Below are positions 29,922 to 41,610 of a stretch of DNA of 64,000 nt, piece after piece (positions within the stretch are counted from its first letter, which is position 1; each line of letters opens with the position of its first letter). The DNA comes from Austropuccinia psidii (Eukaryota; Basidiomycota; Pucciniomycetes; Pucciniales; Sphaerophragmiaceae). The stretch covers positions 22,239,499 through 22,303,498 of the forward strand of contig JALGQZ010000015.1 in the NCBI GenBank assembly GCA_023105745.1. Direction: 5' to 3'. The notes under the pieces were generated by a model. It did not search any database. It saw only the letters and a program-made list of their open reading frames with translations, and was not told the DNA's origin. Made by a program: the position numbers and the translations under genes.

Positions 29922-32426
29922 CTTTGTCTTGCCATACATCTTTTTGAATCTTGTCCACTAAATCTGAGAAAATTTCCACTTTGATTGAGAAGAATCTTGA
30001 CTCTTGAATTCCATCTTGTTTAAGTACTTGATGAAAATTTTGAGGATTATTGCTGATGAAGTCCACCCCCCTCTCTGGGTACATGTCGTCCCAATGTGAC
30101 AAGGCATCTGGTAAAGTGGCCAGCCTGCCCGGGCGGTAAGTGATAGTGAAATGAAATTCTGAGAGAAATTCAGCCCAACGGGCCTGACGACGAGTAAGAA
30201 CTTTGGAAGACATGAAATACTGCAAGGAAGAGTGGTCTGTCAAGACCTCAAAAGAATTGGAAAGAGAAAGAAGAAATGCTCTCCAGCGCTTGAGAGCCCA
30301 AACTATGCAAAGGAGTTCCTTGTCATAAATTTCATAGTTCAGCTCAGCTGGGAGAAGCTTGTGACTATCAAATGCAATGGGAAGCTTTCCTGAGTCATTA
30401 ACCTGACTCAGTACGGCACCCAATGCATAATCAGAAGCATCAGTCTCTATAATAGTAGGTAGAGATGGATTGAAATAGGATAAGATAGGAGAAGAGGTGA
30501 AAGATTCTTTGAGTGCTTGAAACTGACTAAGAGCTTCCTCATTGAAGATAAAGGGAGAATCTTTTTTGAGAAGGGAAGTGAGAGAAGTGATTTTTTTGGA
30601 ATAGTTTTTAATGAAACAACAATAAAAATTGGCAAATCCAAGAAATGATTGAAGGGCCTTGATCTTTTGGGCTGAGACCAATTGAGAATTTGCTGAACCT
30701 TTGAAGAATCCATCTTGAGGCCATCACTTGAAACAACATAGCCCAAGTATTCCACACTTGAGGCATGGAGTACACACTTGGAGGCTTTGGAAAACAAATT
30801 ATTGTCCCTCAGTCTTTGGAGGACAGATCCCACATGTTTGACATGTTCCTCCTCAGAACTGGAAAAGACCATAATATCATCTAAATAAACCACAACAAAC
30901 ACATCCAAGAAATCTGCAAAGATATCATTTACTAGAGTCTTGAGGCCATCACTTGAAACAACATAGCCCAAGTATTCCACACTTGAGGCATGGAATACAC
31001 ACTTGGAGGCTTTGGCAAACAAATTATTGTCCCTCAGTCTTTGGAGGAAAGATCCAACATGTTTGACATTTTCCTCCTCAGAACTGGAAAAGACCATAAT
31101 ATCATCTAAATAAACCACAACAAACACATCCAAGAAATCTGCAAAAATATTATTTACTACATTCTGGAAAGAAGCAGGAAAAATGGTCAAACCAAATGGC
31201 ATGACCAAATACTCATAACTACCATATTTGGTTCTAAAGGCAGTTAAGTGCTCATCCCCCTCTTTGATTCTCAGAAGGTTATATGCACCACGCAAATCTA
31301 TCTTGGACAAGATAGTTGAACTGTTGAATACGGTAAGGAGCTGGTTCATAGGAGGGACAGGGTATCTGTTCTTCCTAGTGACAGCATTGAGTTTGCGGTA
31401 GCCAACACACAAACAAAGACCTCCATCCTTTTTCTTGACAAAAAGGACAGGTGCTCCTGTTGAAGAGGAGCTTGGTCTTATGAAACCTTTCTCTACATTC
31501 TCTGAAATGTAGGCCCGCAGTGTTTCTGACTCTTGATTTGATAATGAGTAGATAACACTAACTGGAGGTAGAAGACCCTCCAATTTGATATGATGATCAC
31601 AGGCACAGTGTGGAGGAAGTTTCTCTGCTTTCACCTTGGAGAATACATCCAAATATTGGTGATAAGCAGGAGGTACTACCTTCAACACAGTTTCAATCTC
31701 ATCTGGCTCTTCCTCCTCTTACCACTTTTCCTCCAGGGAGGCATGAAATGATAAAGGAGGAATGTCCATATCCCCTTGAAAGAGATGAAGTGAAGATATG
31801 GCAACATCTTCTCCAACATCCTTTATCTCTTTGAAGACTTCATCTCTTAATGGAAGTAATGACTGAGAGGGAATTATGGAAGGGATATGGACAGAAGAAG
31901 GAAGGGAAGGTGTCTTAAGTTCACCAACCAGAGCAGCACTGTTGACAGCAGTGGCTAAGTCATTACTAGTAGAAGGAATAATACCACTAGAATCCTTATG
32001 ACTAGAATCATAGGTGATCAATCCATTTTTCAAATCAATAATGGGATTAAAATGGTAAAGGAAATCATAGCCCAATATCAGTTCTTCTCCCTTGGGTGAA
32101 TCTATGATAAAAAAGTCCCATTCAAAGCTTGGGAAGGAAGGCAAGTCAACTACCCACTTGGTATAATGGGTGATGAACAAGGAAGGGGATTCATTAGAAT
32201 CCAAAATGAAAAGAGGAATCTTTTCAGGGAGCTCTGACAGAGTCAATGAGTACTTGAGAACAAAATTCTTTGCAACAAAAGAGTTTGTAGCACCAGAATC
32301 AATGAGAATACTATAAAAAATATCAGAGACAGAAGAGAAAATAAGAAATTTTAAAGATTTCTTGACACTAGTATTCAGAGTGCACAATTGTGCTCTTGAA
32401 GGAAATAAGTGAGAACCATTGAACAC
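29922..32426 (-). pseudogene. Gypsy-2 pol, N-terminal part (protease, RT, RNase H)
   Basis: Minus strand. The aspartic protease has LIDSGATNSFV (about 32310). Next is the reverse transcriptase with PYR-type entry motifs, SKIDLRGAYNLLRI, YLVMPFGLT and VYLDDIMVFS, then RNase H with ETDASDYALGAVLSQ, YDKELLCIVWALKRWR and LTDHSSLQYF. The frame runs into the AAT TSD at 29921 and continues at 7738. Defects: TAA 31719-31721 between protease and RT, a 1-nt frameshift near 30665-30680 at the start of the RNase H connection, and an in-frame 225-bp duplication that repeats the YLDD block (see findings). Pol is in a different frame from gag. Confidence 0.9.
30714..31163 (-). repeat. 225-bp tandem duplication inside RT
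   Basis: Units 30714-30938 and 30939-31163 repeat head to tail, exactly 75 codons each, with about a dozen differences. Each unit encodes an IFADFLDVFVVVYLDDIMVF block through YLGYVVSSDGLK, so the catalytic YLDD of reverse transcriptase is present twice in one reading frame. Confidence 0.85.
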
Positions 32427-32440
32427 ATCATGATCCCCAC

Positions 32441-33802
32441 TCAGGCTTTTCCCTGCTTGCTAGGGAAGCCTCTTGATGATGACACAGGCTTGTTCTGAGG
32501 TCTCTTGAAGCATTTTTCAATTGGGTGCTTTCCACCACAATAAGTACAAAACCTCTCTTTGATCCTCCTCTCCTTTTCAGAACCGGTTAATTTATTGTCC
32601 TTATTGAGGAGGGCGGCATGGGGCTTGTCCTTTGAAGATTGAAACTGCTTGCCCTTCTTGTTCTTCTTCTGGTGAGGCCTCTTTGAAGATGAGTTTTGAG
32701 GAGGCCTAGATTGATTGGATCCAATGACTGGAGGCTTCTTCTCTTGATTGCCACCCTTTTCTTTTTGCCTCTCATGATATCTTGTGTCTAATTCTAAAGT
32801 GACATCCATAAGCTCTTGAAGAGTATCAAAAGTTCCAGGGTGAGAAGCCAGATGATCCAATAATCTGGATGCCAATCCCCTTCTGTAAACATGGATATAA
32901 GCTCTTTCCCCCCAATCTCCAATTCTTGACATTAAGCTTCTGAAATCTGCAATGTACAAGGAAACATGACCACTTTTCTTCATCCTCAAATTGTCCAACT
33001 CTTGCTCAGCTTTCCTGACTTCATTGGGGTCACCAAACAGAGTGAATAATTGAGATTCAAATAATGGCCAATTATTGAGGAGGTAGGAAGGGTCTTCATT
33101 GGAAATATTTGAGAGATAGGGTTCAATCCACTTTCCAGCTCTACCAGTGAGAAAAGAAGTTTAGTAAAGAACTTTCTTCCTGTCAGAGAAGAAAATTGCT
33201 GGATCATTATGGAAGATTAATTGACAGGATTGGATAAATCATCTCAATTTATGAGCTTGAGTACCATCAAAAGAATCAGGTGCCTTCATGGATGGAGTCT
33301 TGAAAGCAGGGGCTTTGGAATTCTCCCTGGGAGAAACTGCTTGAGTGAGTTGCCCCATGAATTGAGTCATCTGCTCCATCATCTTGAGGAGACTTGGATA
33401 AGTTTGAGAGACAAGAGGTTGACTAGAAAGGGCTAGATTAGAACCCTGAGGCACCTCTGGAGAATTTTCCAAGGAATTTGCCACTTCAGTTTCCCCAGAA
33501 TCTTCCTCTTACACAGACTCTTCCCCCTCTTCATCTTCAACTTCCCCTTGTCTTGCTCTTGCACCTTCAGACATGCCAGGGTAGCCACCCAAAAGTCCAG
33601 AGAAAGATCTTGATCTTCTAGATTTCATTCCACCTCTTCTTGAGGGTGCTGCTCCTTCCATTGGTGGTCCTCTGTCCAAGTTTGCACTCAGTTGATGAAC
33701 TGATGGTGTGTGGTCAAGAGGAGCCCTTGCTGTAGGAATGAGAACAGCTTGAATTCTTTGGGATCTAGTATTTTTGGCTGGGGGACTATGCTGAAATGGC
33801 AT
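32441..33802 (-). pseudogene. Gypsy-2 gag
   Basis: Read as one frame of about 454 codons from MPFQHSPPAKNTRSQ to the TGA at 32441. The N-terminus is basic and Pro-rich. The capsid-like middle includes PDSFDGTQAHKLR, SNISNEDPSYLLNNW, SLYIADFRSLMSRIGDWGE and RLLDHLASHPGTF. The C-terminus is Lys-rich with a zinc-knuckle-like CTYCGGKHPIEKC (C-x2-C-x3-H-x4-C) near 32530. In-frame stops TAA 33509-33511, TGA 33239-33241 and TAA 33161-33163 inactivate it. The start was chosen at 33802 because the upstream extension lies in leader sequence. Confidence 0.85.
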
Positions 33803-34584
33803 TTGAATAAAAATGAAATAAAACTTTATGTTATGAGAATAATAATCAGAACTGGGCCAAATCAATCACAATTAAAATCTTGAAGAATCTTGAGGAATCA
33901 ATTCAAATCTCAACGTGAAATCAAATTCAGTCAACAGTCAAATCAATTCAAACAATCAACAATCAATTCAAATAAAATATCAATAATATTGAGTAAATCA
34001 ACAATCAATCAATATTCAATCAATAATCAATCAATCAATAAATAAGTGTCTTCAATATGAAATCAAGGTCTTGAGGAATCAATCAATCAATTTAAAATCT
34101 TCAGAAATCAATTCAAGATCTTGATGAGTCAAAATCAATGAATACTCAAAATCAATTCTTGAGGATTCAAAGTCAATCAATAATCAAAATCAGCTCTTGA
34201 GGATCAATCAATATCTTGAGAAGTCCATATCAATCAATCCAATGCAAATAAGAATACTTAACCGCTGAATCAATAATCCAATGAATCCCAATGAATAATT
34301 CAATCAATTAAACCAATCAATAACTCCTAAAAGAACCTGAATAAGAACACAGAAAAATTTTGAGTTGATAAAATAGAATGAAGTGAATGAAATGGTCAGC
34401 AATGATTAAGAAAGAAGAAAAATCAATTTCATATTAATGAAATGAATGAGATGAAATTGATGAGAGAGAAAAATCATAATCATTAAAGATCATTAAGTCG
34501 TAAAAGAGATCATAATTGATGAATGATAGAAAATGAATATAAATGAATTAAAAGAAAGAATCAAATATGAGTTAATTAATATAA
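33803..34584 (-). other. Gypsy-2 5' leader
   Basis: Untranslated leader between the 5' LTR and gag, dominated by AATCAATC-type short repeats (33890-34330) and A/G-rich sequence. I could not identify a convincing tRNA primer-binding site next to the LTR. Confidence 0.6.
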
Positions 34585-35345
34585 TGTCACAGGGGCTCTT
34601 CGAAGTGAAGAGGGCCTGGCACTCAGTAAACTGCGACTCACTTATGGAGGGCTCAAGGATATGGTAAGAAGGGAGACACTTAAGAGTGTTAAAGATGAAT
34701 TACTAAAAGAATAAATATAAGAAAAGCAGCAGCAAAGAAATAAGAGTAGGAAATAGAAGAGCCAACCACAAACAAGTCCAAGTCCACTGTTTCAACCTGT
34801 CAGAATGGAAAGAGAAGGGTTAATAAGGATATGGCCACCCAACTCATACTGTACAGGCAAAGGAAGAAATGCAAAGACTAACTTAAAATTAAATAATTAT
34901 AATACCCAAAATAAGGATAAGAATAATTATAAAATAATAAATAAACTAAATTAATTAACTGGGGAAAAGTCCCCAGGGGGGAGAAAGAGGGGCTGGTATA
35001 TGTGAGAATCACCAGCCGTGATCCAGAGGAAGAATTTTCATGAGAATAATTGATGATTGAATTGAGTCTGGCCAATACAGGTCCTGTACAGCTGTACATA
35101 ACCTGTACAAGAGGTGTGGTGTATTTGAGTGATCATACAGTTTCATACTGGTGTATTGAAACTGTATTGGGTGAATCCAACCTGTACAGGTATTGACAGG
35201 CTGTATTGATGTACCAAACTGTATGCATGTTACAGAATGAAGATTGCTGAAACTGAATATTGATGCAAGAGTGGATCTTCTGATTTTGAGGTGTTTGAGT
35301 GGGTATATGAATGAATACCCTTACCCCTGATGGATGGTTGTTACA
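34585..35345 (-). repeat. LTR-2: 5' LTR of Gypsy-2
   Basis: 761 bp, the partner of 2570-3330 (about 97% alike by eye), with the same plus-strand ends TGTCACAGGGG and GGTTGTTACA. Followed by ACCAC, the right copy of the TSD. Confidence 0.85.
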
Positions 35346-37006
35346 ACCACTCTGATCAGTAGTGATATTGACCCAGCAAACATCCTCTCATTTCGTAGAA
35401 GACCAAGAACCAAACTCATTCAAACCAGGGTAGATGAAGTCCCAAATTCCTACAAAAAAGCCCTGTGCAGACTGAACAAGGATTAGTGGGACAAAGCAAT
35501 TCAGACTGAGCTGAGGAACATGGAGAAACTGAAGGTATAGACTTCCCGCTCTTGAGCTACTGAGGACAAAACAATCACCTGCACTTGGACATTCAAGATA
35601 CAAAAGGATGCTACAGGGAACCCTGTTGAATACAAGGCCCGTCTCTGTGCACAAGGCTTTCAACAAATCCCGGGAATCGACTACCAACACACATTCTCTC
35701 CAACTGGCCAACTATGCTCTCTCTGAACGCTCATCTCTTTCTCTGCTTCCAATCACTATCAGTTCCACCAGATTGACATCAAAAGCACGTTTCTGAATGC
35801 CCCACTTGAAGATGATGTGGCAATAGAAGTCCCACAGGGCCTAACTCGCAAAAAGAACTTCCTAGTTCTCCAACTGAATAAAGCTCTCTGTGGGCTAAGA
35901 CGATCTCCCCTGGCCTTCCATAACCATCTCTCTAAATGGCTGATAGGAGTTAATTTCACCCAATCCGTCTCTGACCCCTGTGTGTTCTGGAAACCAGCTC
36001 CAGATCCCATCTGGATTTACATTCATGTAGAGGACCTTGCTTTATTTGGTCCAAATCTCGACCAATTCCAGAAACTCATACAAAAGCACTTTGAAATGAA
36101 GGATGTCGGGGAAGCCAACTTGCTCCTCATAATAACCATTCACCAGCTCCAAAACGGCTTCTCCCTGTCACAAACCCACTACTTCAATTAACTGGCTGAA
36201 ACATTAGATATTGCTGAACGCACTCCATTAAACACTCCCCTGAAACCTCACCTTCAACTTCTACCTGCCTCTAGTGCAGAAATCAAAGAATTTGAGAATA
36301 CCAGAATAAACTATTGAAGCGCTGTAGGCTCTTTAAACTACATCAGTTCTAACACAAGGCCAGATATCACATTTTCAGTGAGCCCCCTCTCCCAATTCCT
36401 TGAGAATCCTGGGATTCTCTATTTGAAAGCCCTTCTTCAAGTCTTACAATACTTGTTTCATACAAGGCACCTCTCCCTGCATTACCACCGTCAAGAAAAC
36501 AATCAGATCATCAGCTATGCTGATGCAGATTTGGGAAACAACCCATTCAACCGACAATCAGTCTCTGGCTATGTGGTGAGCAGAAATCACCACCTCATCT
36601 CATGGCACTCCAAGAGACAAAGCACTGTCTCCCACTCAACCATGGAAGCCAAGTACAAGGCCCTATCTGACGTCACAAAAGAAACCATGTATTTACTCAA
36701 CCTCTGTAAGGAAATCAATCTCCCTCTCTCTAACAAACCAATTATCCTGAATGACAACAAAGGGGCTATTAACCTGGCTCTCTGCAAAGCAAACCACAAC
36801 AGTTTCAAGACCAAACACATGGTCATCAAACTCCACAATATCCAAGAACTCTTGCAAGACAAAAAAATCAAACTTCAACATGTCTCAACACAGAACATGA
36901 TTTCCAATTTTCTAACTATAGCAGTAGGTAAGACTTCCCTAAAGAACTCCCCCATTTCACTCAACCTCATTCCTAACTCAGCATGCTCTCTCCCTGATAG
37001 TACATT
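35346..37006 (+). pseudogene. Copia reverse transcriptase and RNase H
   Basis: Ty1/copia pol continuing from 2569. Visible blocks: ARLCAQGFQQIPGIDYQHTF (about 35635-35700), HQIDIKSTFLNAPLEDDVA, LNKALCGLRRSP, and IYIHVEDLALFG, where the first Asp of the usual VDD is Glu (36030-36032). Then come ISYADADLGNNPFNRQSVSG and SWHSKRQSTVSHSTMEAKY of RNase H (36510-36660) and the TKH motif near 36810. Stops (near 35490, 35550 and 36189) and small frameshifts make it inactive. The downstream PPT and LTR show orientation and end. Confidence 0.9.
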
Positions 37007-37441
37007 GCAAGGGGGAGTGTTAGATTTCCACAGATCTTCCCCCGGCTGAAACCTAATCTAATTATATGTTAGGGTCTGGTCCACGTCTCCCTCCTATTTA
37101 TTATCTCCCACTCCCTTCCTCTTATGGCATCCGACCATCCCTTTCTAGTTTGCTCCTCTTCCCCGTCACATAAAAAAAACTCACACTTTTCCTTCAACAC
37201 ATTTTTTCTTTTTGTTTTGTATCTCTCTCTACTCACAAGTCTGCTGTTTCATACTATGGTCCTGTGAGCCCACTAATACCATAAGACCAACCCCTATTGC
37301 ATCTGCTGTGTATTACTTCTCATTCACTGTTTTTCCTTAGTTTGAAATTTTCAAACCTCAATAATGAAGAGGTGGGACAATGGATGATATGCTTATTAGC
37401 TATATCAGATTGTTGTACAATACTTTTTGGGTGGTAGGGAA
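37007..37441 (+). repeat. Copia polypurine tract and 3' LTR region
   Basis: GCAAGGGGGAG (37007-37017) directly precedes TGTTAGATTTCC at 37018, the usual PPT-LTR junction of copia elements. The LTR continues through pyrimidine-rich sequence. Its right end is not resolved because no second copy is in the window, and it lies at or before 37441, where LTR-3 begins. Confidence 0.65.
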
Positions 37442-37858
37442 TGTGAGCCTTTGAGAGATGACTACATATCCAAAAAGGCCGCAAAATAACTTTACAATAG
37501 TACTAATTAAAAATACTATCTTAAAATAAGTAGAAATGTCATAAATACACATAAATTCTTCATTACCTCACAATCTAATGAATAAACATGTGAAACAAGC
37601 TTGAAAACAGCTTCCCCATGGTAAAATACACATATAAAACTTTTAAGTGATATCTGTAAAAATAATACTTACTGTTTAATGAGTAAAAATCCAATAAAAA
37701 GGCATAAGTTCTTGTTTATCTCAGAAACCAATGGAACAATATGGGAAATTAATTGCACCATTGAATTCCCATTAAATATAAACATTTTTTTTCCACTCTT
37801 TAAATTCAATACCTAAGTAAATAACCTTAATATATGCACTTTTATGATCAGCACATAT
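37442..37858 (+). repeat. Truncated LTR-3
   Basis: Starts TGTGAGCCTTTGAG and follows the first 420 bp of the solo LTR at 41611 with many substitutions. It is cut at 37859, where an LTR-1 begins. The remainder was not found further right. Confidence 0.75.
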
Positions 37859-38774
37859 TGTCAGACTGTGACTCAAAACCTGAGCGCAAGCATGACAGGG
37901 AAATACCATAAACCAATGGTAAAGCTAAGATACCACCAAAAAATTGAGCTGAGACAAACCAGGTCAAAAGGTACAACAAAAATAGGAAACTAACCTCTTT
38001 CCAAATATACTAGTCCCATCATTATAGGACAAAGAAGAACAAAGTTATTACTGCTCAAAGTTGTTGCTGAGCATAAACCTTAATTTTCACCTCACATCTG
38101 AAATCCAGAAGAAGAGGCTTAACCCCAGCAAGTGGGTATTCAAATTGAATCTATCAGTCAGGGCCAACAAATTTTACTAGCCAAATTGAGCTAACACCAA
38201 AATTACAAACATTATGGTCAAAATAAGGTCAAATAAGGGTGAATAAAATATTCACCTCTCATGTAGCTTCTACAGTTCAGGTGTGAGATACTTAAAGTGG
38301 GGTCATTTTGGAAAGATCACAGTCAGCGCTATCTGCTTGTGCCATTCATTTCCCCATATCCCATTTACAAAAAAAGGTGTGGAGCAAACAAGCTCCATAC
38401 AGATATTGAGAAAATGGTATATCTGAATAACAAAGTTGGACATGCCATAGATTTGTCATATTCAATGTTACCCATTCCAAATGAGATAACAATGTGTACA
38501 TACCATCCAGGTTTACACAATAAACCACCTTTGATCTCAATATCTCAAAGCAGTTTTAAGGTTAAAGTCCCACAATTGGGCAGATACACTTTTTCTGTGG
38601 GATAATATCCCATATTCATGATTATGAAGTGTCAATAGAGAAATAAGCATATTCATACTTCAATAACCCAGAGCTCATTCAATACTGGCATTCCATACAG
38701 GTTTTATACATCATTCTACATGTCATACACATCAGAAGAGGCCTGTGTGGTCCCCATATGAAAGCTTTCAGGCA
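37859..38774 (+). repeat. Truncated LTR-1 nested in LTR-3
   Basis: Starts TGTCAGACTGTGACTC and follows the first two thirds of LTR-1 (compare 52275-53190), then similarity stops near 38770. It interrupts the LTR-3 fragment on its left. The ORF at 38297-38605 is spurious. Confidence 0.75.
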
Positions 38775-40075
38775 TTTTATGTTTCAGTTTCAATTAAAAA
38801 TGGTCCCAGGACACCCCTTACATCTTTTTACAAATTTATGGCCAAAAGAGGCAAGGTTTTAGCAAAAGCACATAAGCTCTTACATGTTTTTTAGCAATTT
38901 GCTTATGTGTTTTTACCAATACCCTCTATTTATTCTTCAATTAATAAAAGTTTACTCAAATTAGAACTTAATAATGATATGAAGCTGGAGAATCAAACTA
39001 AAAACTGGAAGTATCAATCCTTCATGTTTAAATTTGCGTTCACTTATGTAATACACCTGCACATTTTTAAATCTTGATTTAAAATATTTCAATTCCTCAG
39101 AAATTTTAATCTGCACACAACACTCTGATTTCAACACAGAAATTAATGATAAACACCACATGTAGTGAGAATTAGATAAATTTCTGAAGGATTCTCACAC
39201 TCCATACATGAAAGACTAAAATTTAATTTAACCTTGGAGTATACCTACAGAAATTTCATCCAGTTGTGAACTACCCTGAATTTTGATATGAAATCCACCA
39301 GTTAAATGAATTAAATTTCCATAAGTATCAGAAAAAATATTAAAACAATGTTCACTCACCATTTTCTCAAAAGATATTCTTTTTCAATGATTTTATTGAA
39401 AATTGTGTTTTTAATTTTATTTTTTAATGAAAATGGTATTTTTAAAATTTTGTGAATTGTAATTTCAAATTCTATTGTGATAATTATTTAGTGATTATAT
39501 TATAATATTTTATGGTCTTTTTCAGTATATTGAGATATCTGTAATAATAATCACTTCAATCATAAAAAACCAATTCAAAATTAACAGTTTAATCCATCTG
39601 GATTAATCATATTATAATAGTCCAAGAAGAGCTCCATAATAATATCTTTTCTCAGAAACCTCAGTACATATTAGGATTATCCCAAAATGGGAGAAAAACC
39701 TCATGAAGAGGACTCACCTGTAAAGTATGGTATAGCAGCTGGTACACCTAGAAAAACAAAATAGTAACAGACTAATTTGACAAATTATGAAAGGAATTAT
39801 TCTAAGTTAGAAAGCTTTTTGTAATGTAGACAAGTAATTAATTTCTTCAGGATACATATAAGAATCACCCTAAAATACTGAAGCAATCAGAGAAGGAATA
39901 TTTAATGAGGAAATCCTCTAAGGAAAGGAAGGGATCACTTTGAAAGAAAGCCCTCAGGAGAGTCTTTTAGATACTTAGTAAGATTCTGTGAGATTCTCAA
40001 AAAGGAGTGGAAAAGGAAGGAGAAAGAATTGAAACCAGAAAATAGACCAATGGATGAAGAAAATAGCATTGCAGG
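38775..40075. other. Unassigned AT-rich sequence
   Basis: 1.3 kb between two LTR-1 copies. No ORF with family features. I could not align it to any element in the window. The missing right ends of the flanking LTR fragments suggest a deletion or an old insertion here. Confidence 0.4.
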
Positions 40076-41476
40076 TGTCAGGTGAGTCTATTTTAAAGAT
40101 TGTAAAATAGTATATGAAGCTTTTACTATGACTCTGACATGGTGTAGATAATATAAAGAGAATGGTTATAGTAGGATTTGGGATTTACTTTAGAGATATG
40201 GTGGTGGTGAGCATTTCTGAAAGTTCTGGGTGCACTTATTATCAATTAATTAGCTATATAAGAAGTAAAATCCTAATATTAGAGTATACCCTTATTGTTT
40301 TCAAAGAGTACAGCTGTTGTGTAATGTTCTAATATGTAGGATATCAAGAGAATTATGGGGGTTCTCCTTTGGAAGAGAAAAGGTCCCTTTTTATCCTGAA
40401 ACTGGGTGGAAAGGGCCTCTGTACCTGCTCACAAAAGAAGAGTGAAGAATTTTCACTTCCATGGACTGGTTTGTGGTTTTCAAATAACCTTTATAGTCTA
40501 AATTATGCTCAGATGTGGCTTTGAAACCACATCTGGGCAGTTTTAATCAATACAGGGTAAAAACTTGCATTTGGGGACCACATAGCCCTCTACTGATGTG
40601 TGTTACAAGTATAATTCTGTAAAGAACCTGTATGGAGATCCCATAAAGGATAAAAGCAAGTTATTTAAGGATGAACAGACTTTTTTGTGGAATTGACACC
40701 CCATATTCAAGGCTTTGAGATAGTATCCCATAGTACAGGTGTCTTGACCAAACTGTGGGAATTCAACCTGAAAAAAGTCCCACAGCTTTTTCAGTTTTCA
40801 AGATATTTAGCTCAAAGCTGATTTATTGTGTAGCCCTGAATAAGCTCTACACAATTGTAAATCATTCAGTATGGCAAAGTTGCTCCACATACAAGTTCCA
40901 TTGTTCAGATATGGATTTCTCTTAAATACTTTTTGGTGTTTGTTTGCTTCATAGCTTATGCTATAACTGAGTCATGAGGAAGAAAATGCACCAAAAGAAA
41001 TACCTGATTTTTCTCACTCTAAAGAGACCCCACTTTAGGTGTCCCACACTAAAGGTGTAAAAGTTAGATGGGAGGTGAATATTTTATCCACTCATATTTA
41101 GCTTTATTTTTGCCATACCTTCTATAGTTTTGATGCTAGCTCAATTTTGGCAGTACCATTGGATAGCCCTAGCTGAGAGATTCAATTTTAGAACCCATTC
41201 AATTGGTTTCAGCCTCTTTCTATGGATTCTACATTAGAGTTTAAATTTGAGGTATATTCTCAGCAATGGCTTTGAGCCTGAATAATGTTTGTATTCTTTG
41301 TCCTATGATTATGGGAGTTTTATATTTGGAAACAGGTGGCTTTAATATTTCTTTGAATAACTTTTATGAGCCATTTTGGCTCAGTTATGCTTTGGGTGGT
41401 ATCTTGATCTGCCATTTTTTTATGGTATTTTGGCTGTCATGCTTGTGCTCTGGTTTTGAGTCACAGCCTGCCCCCA
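40076..41476 (-). repeat. Solo LTR-1 (minus), decayed
   Basis: Aligns with 681-2117 in the same orientation. The left end TGTCAGG is intact; the right end is altered (GAGTCACAGCCTGCCCCCA where GGCTGACA is expected). No gag or leader lies to the left, so it is a solo LTR. No matching TSD was found. Confidence 0.7.
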
Positions 41477-41610
41477 GGAGTATTAAGACTGAAATTATCT
41501 ATCTCAGATATACCTTGATTCACTTCATATAGGAACATTCATACTTAAATCATGGCACAAAATACTTTTCTCCCATAGATATTATTACAGAAATCACTAA
41601 GTAAAAATGG
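41477..41610. other. Short spacer and left TSD of solo LTR-3
   Basis: Nothing coding. The last five bases, AATGG (41606-41610), are the left target duplication of the next solo LTR. Confidence 0.5.

Noticed and set aside
6321..33802. Two separate gypsy elements instead of one split copy
   Set aside because: The pol frame rejoins exactly at the AAT duplication, the LTRs at both outer ends are the same family, length and orientation, and TSDs match 4 of 5.
38297..38605. 102-codon ORF and its antisense
   Set aside because: Inside a truncated LTR-1; equivalent positions in other LTR-1 copies are not open.
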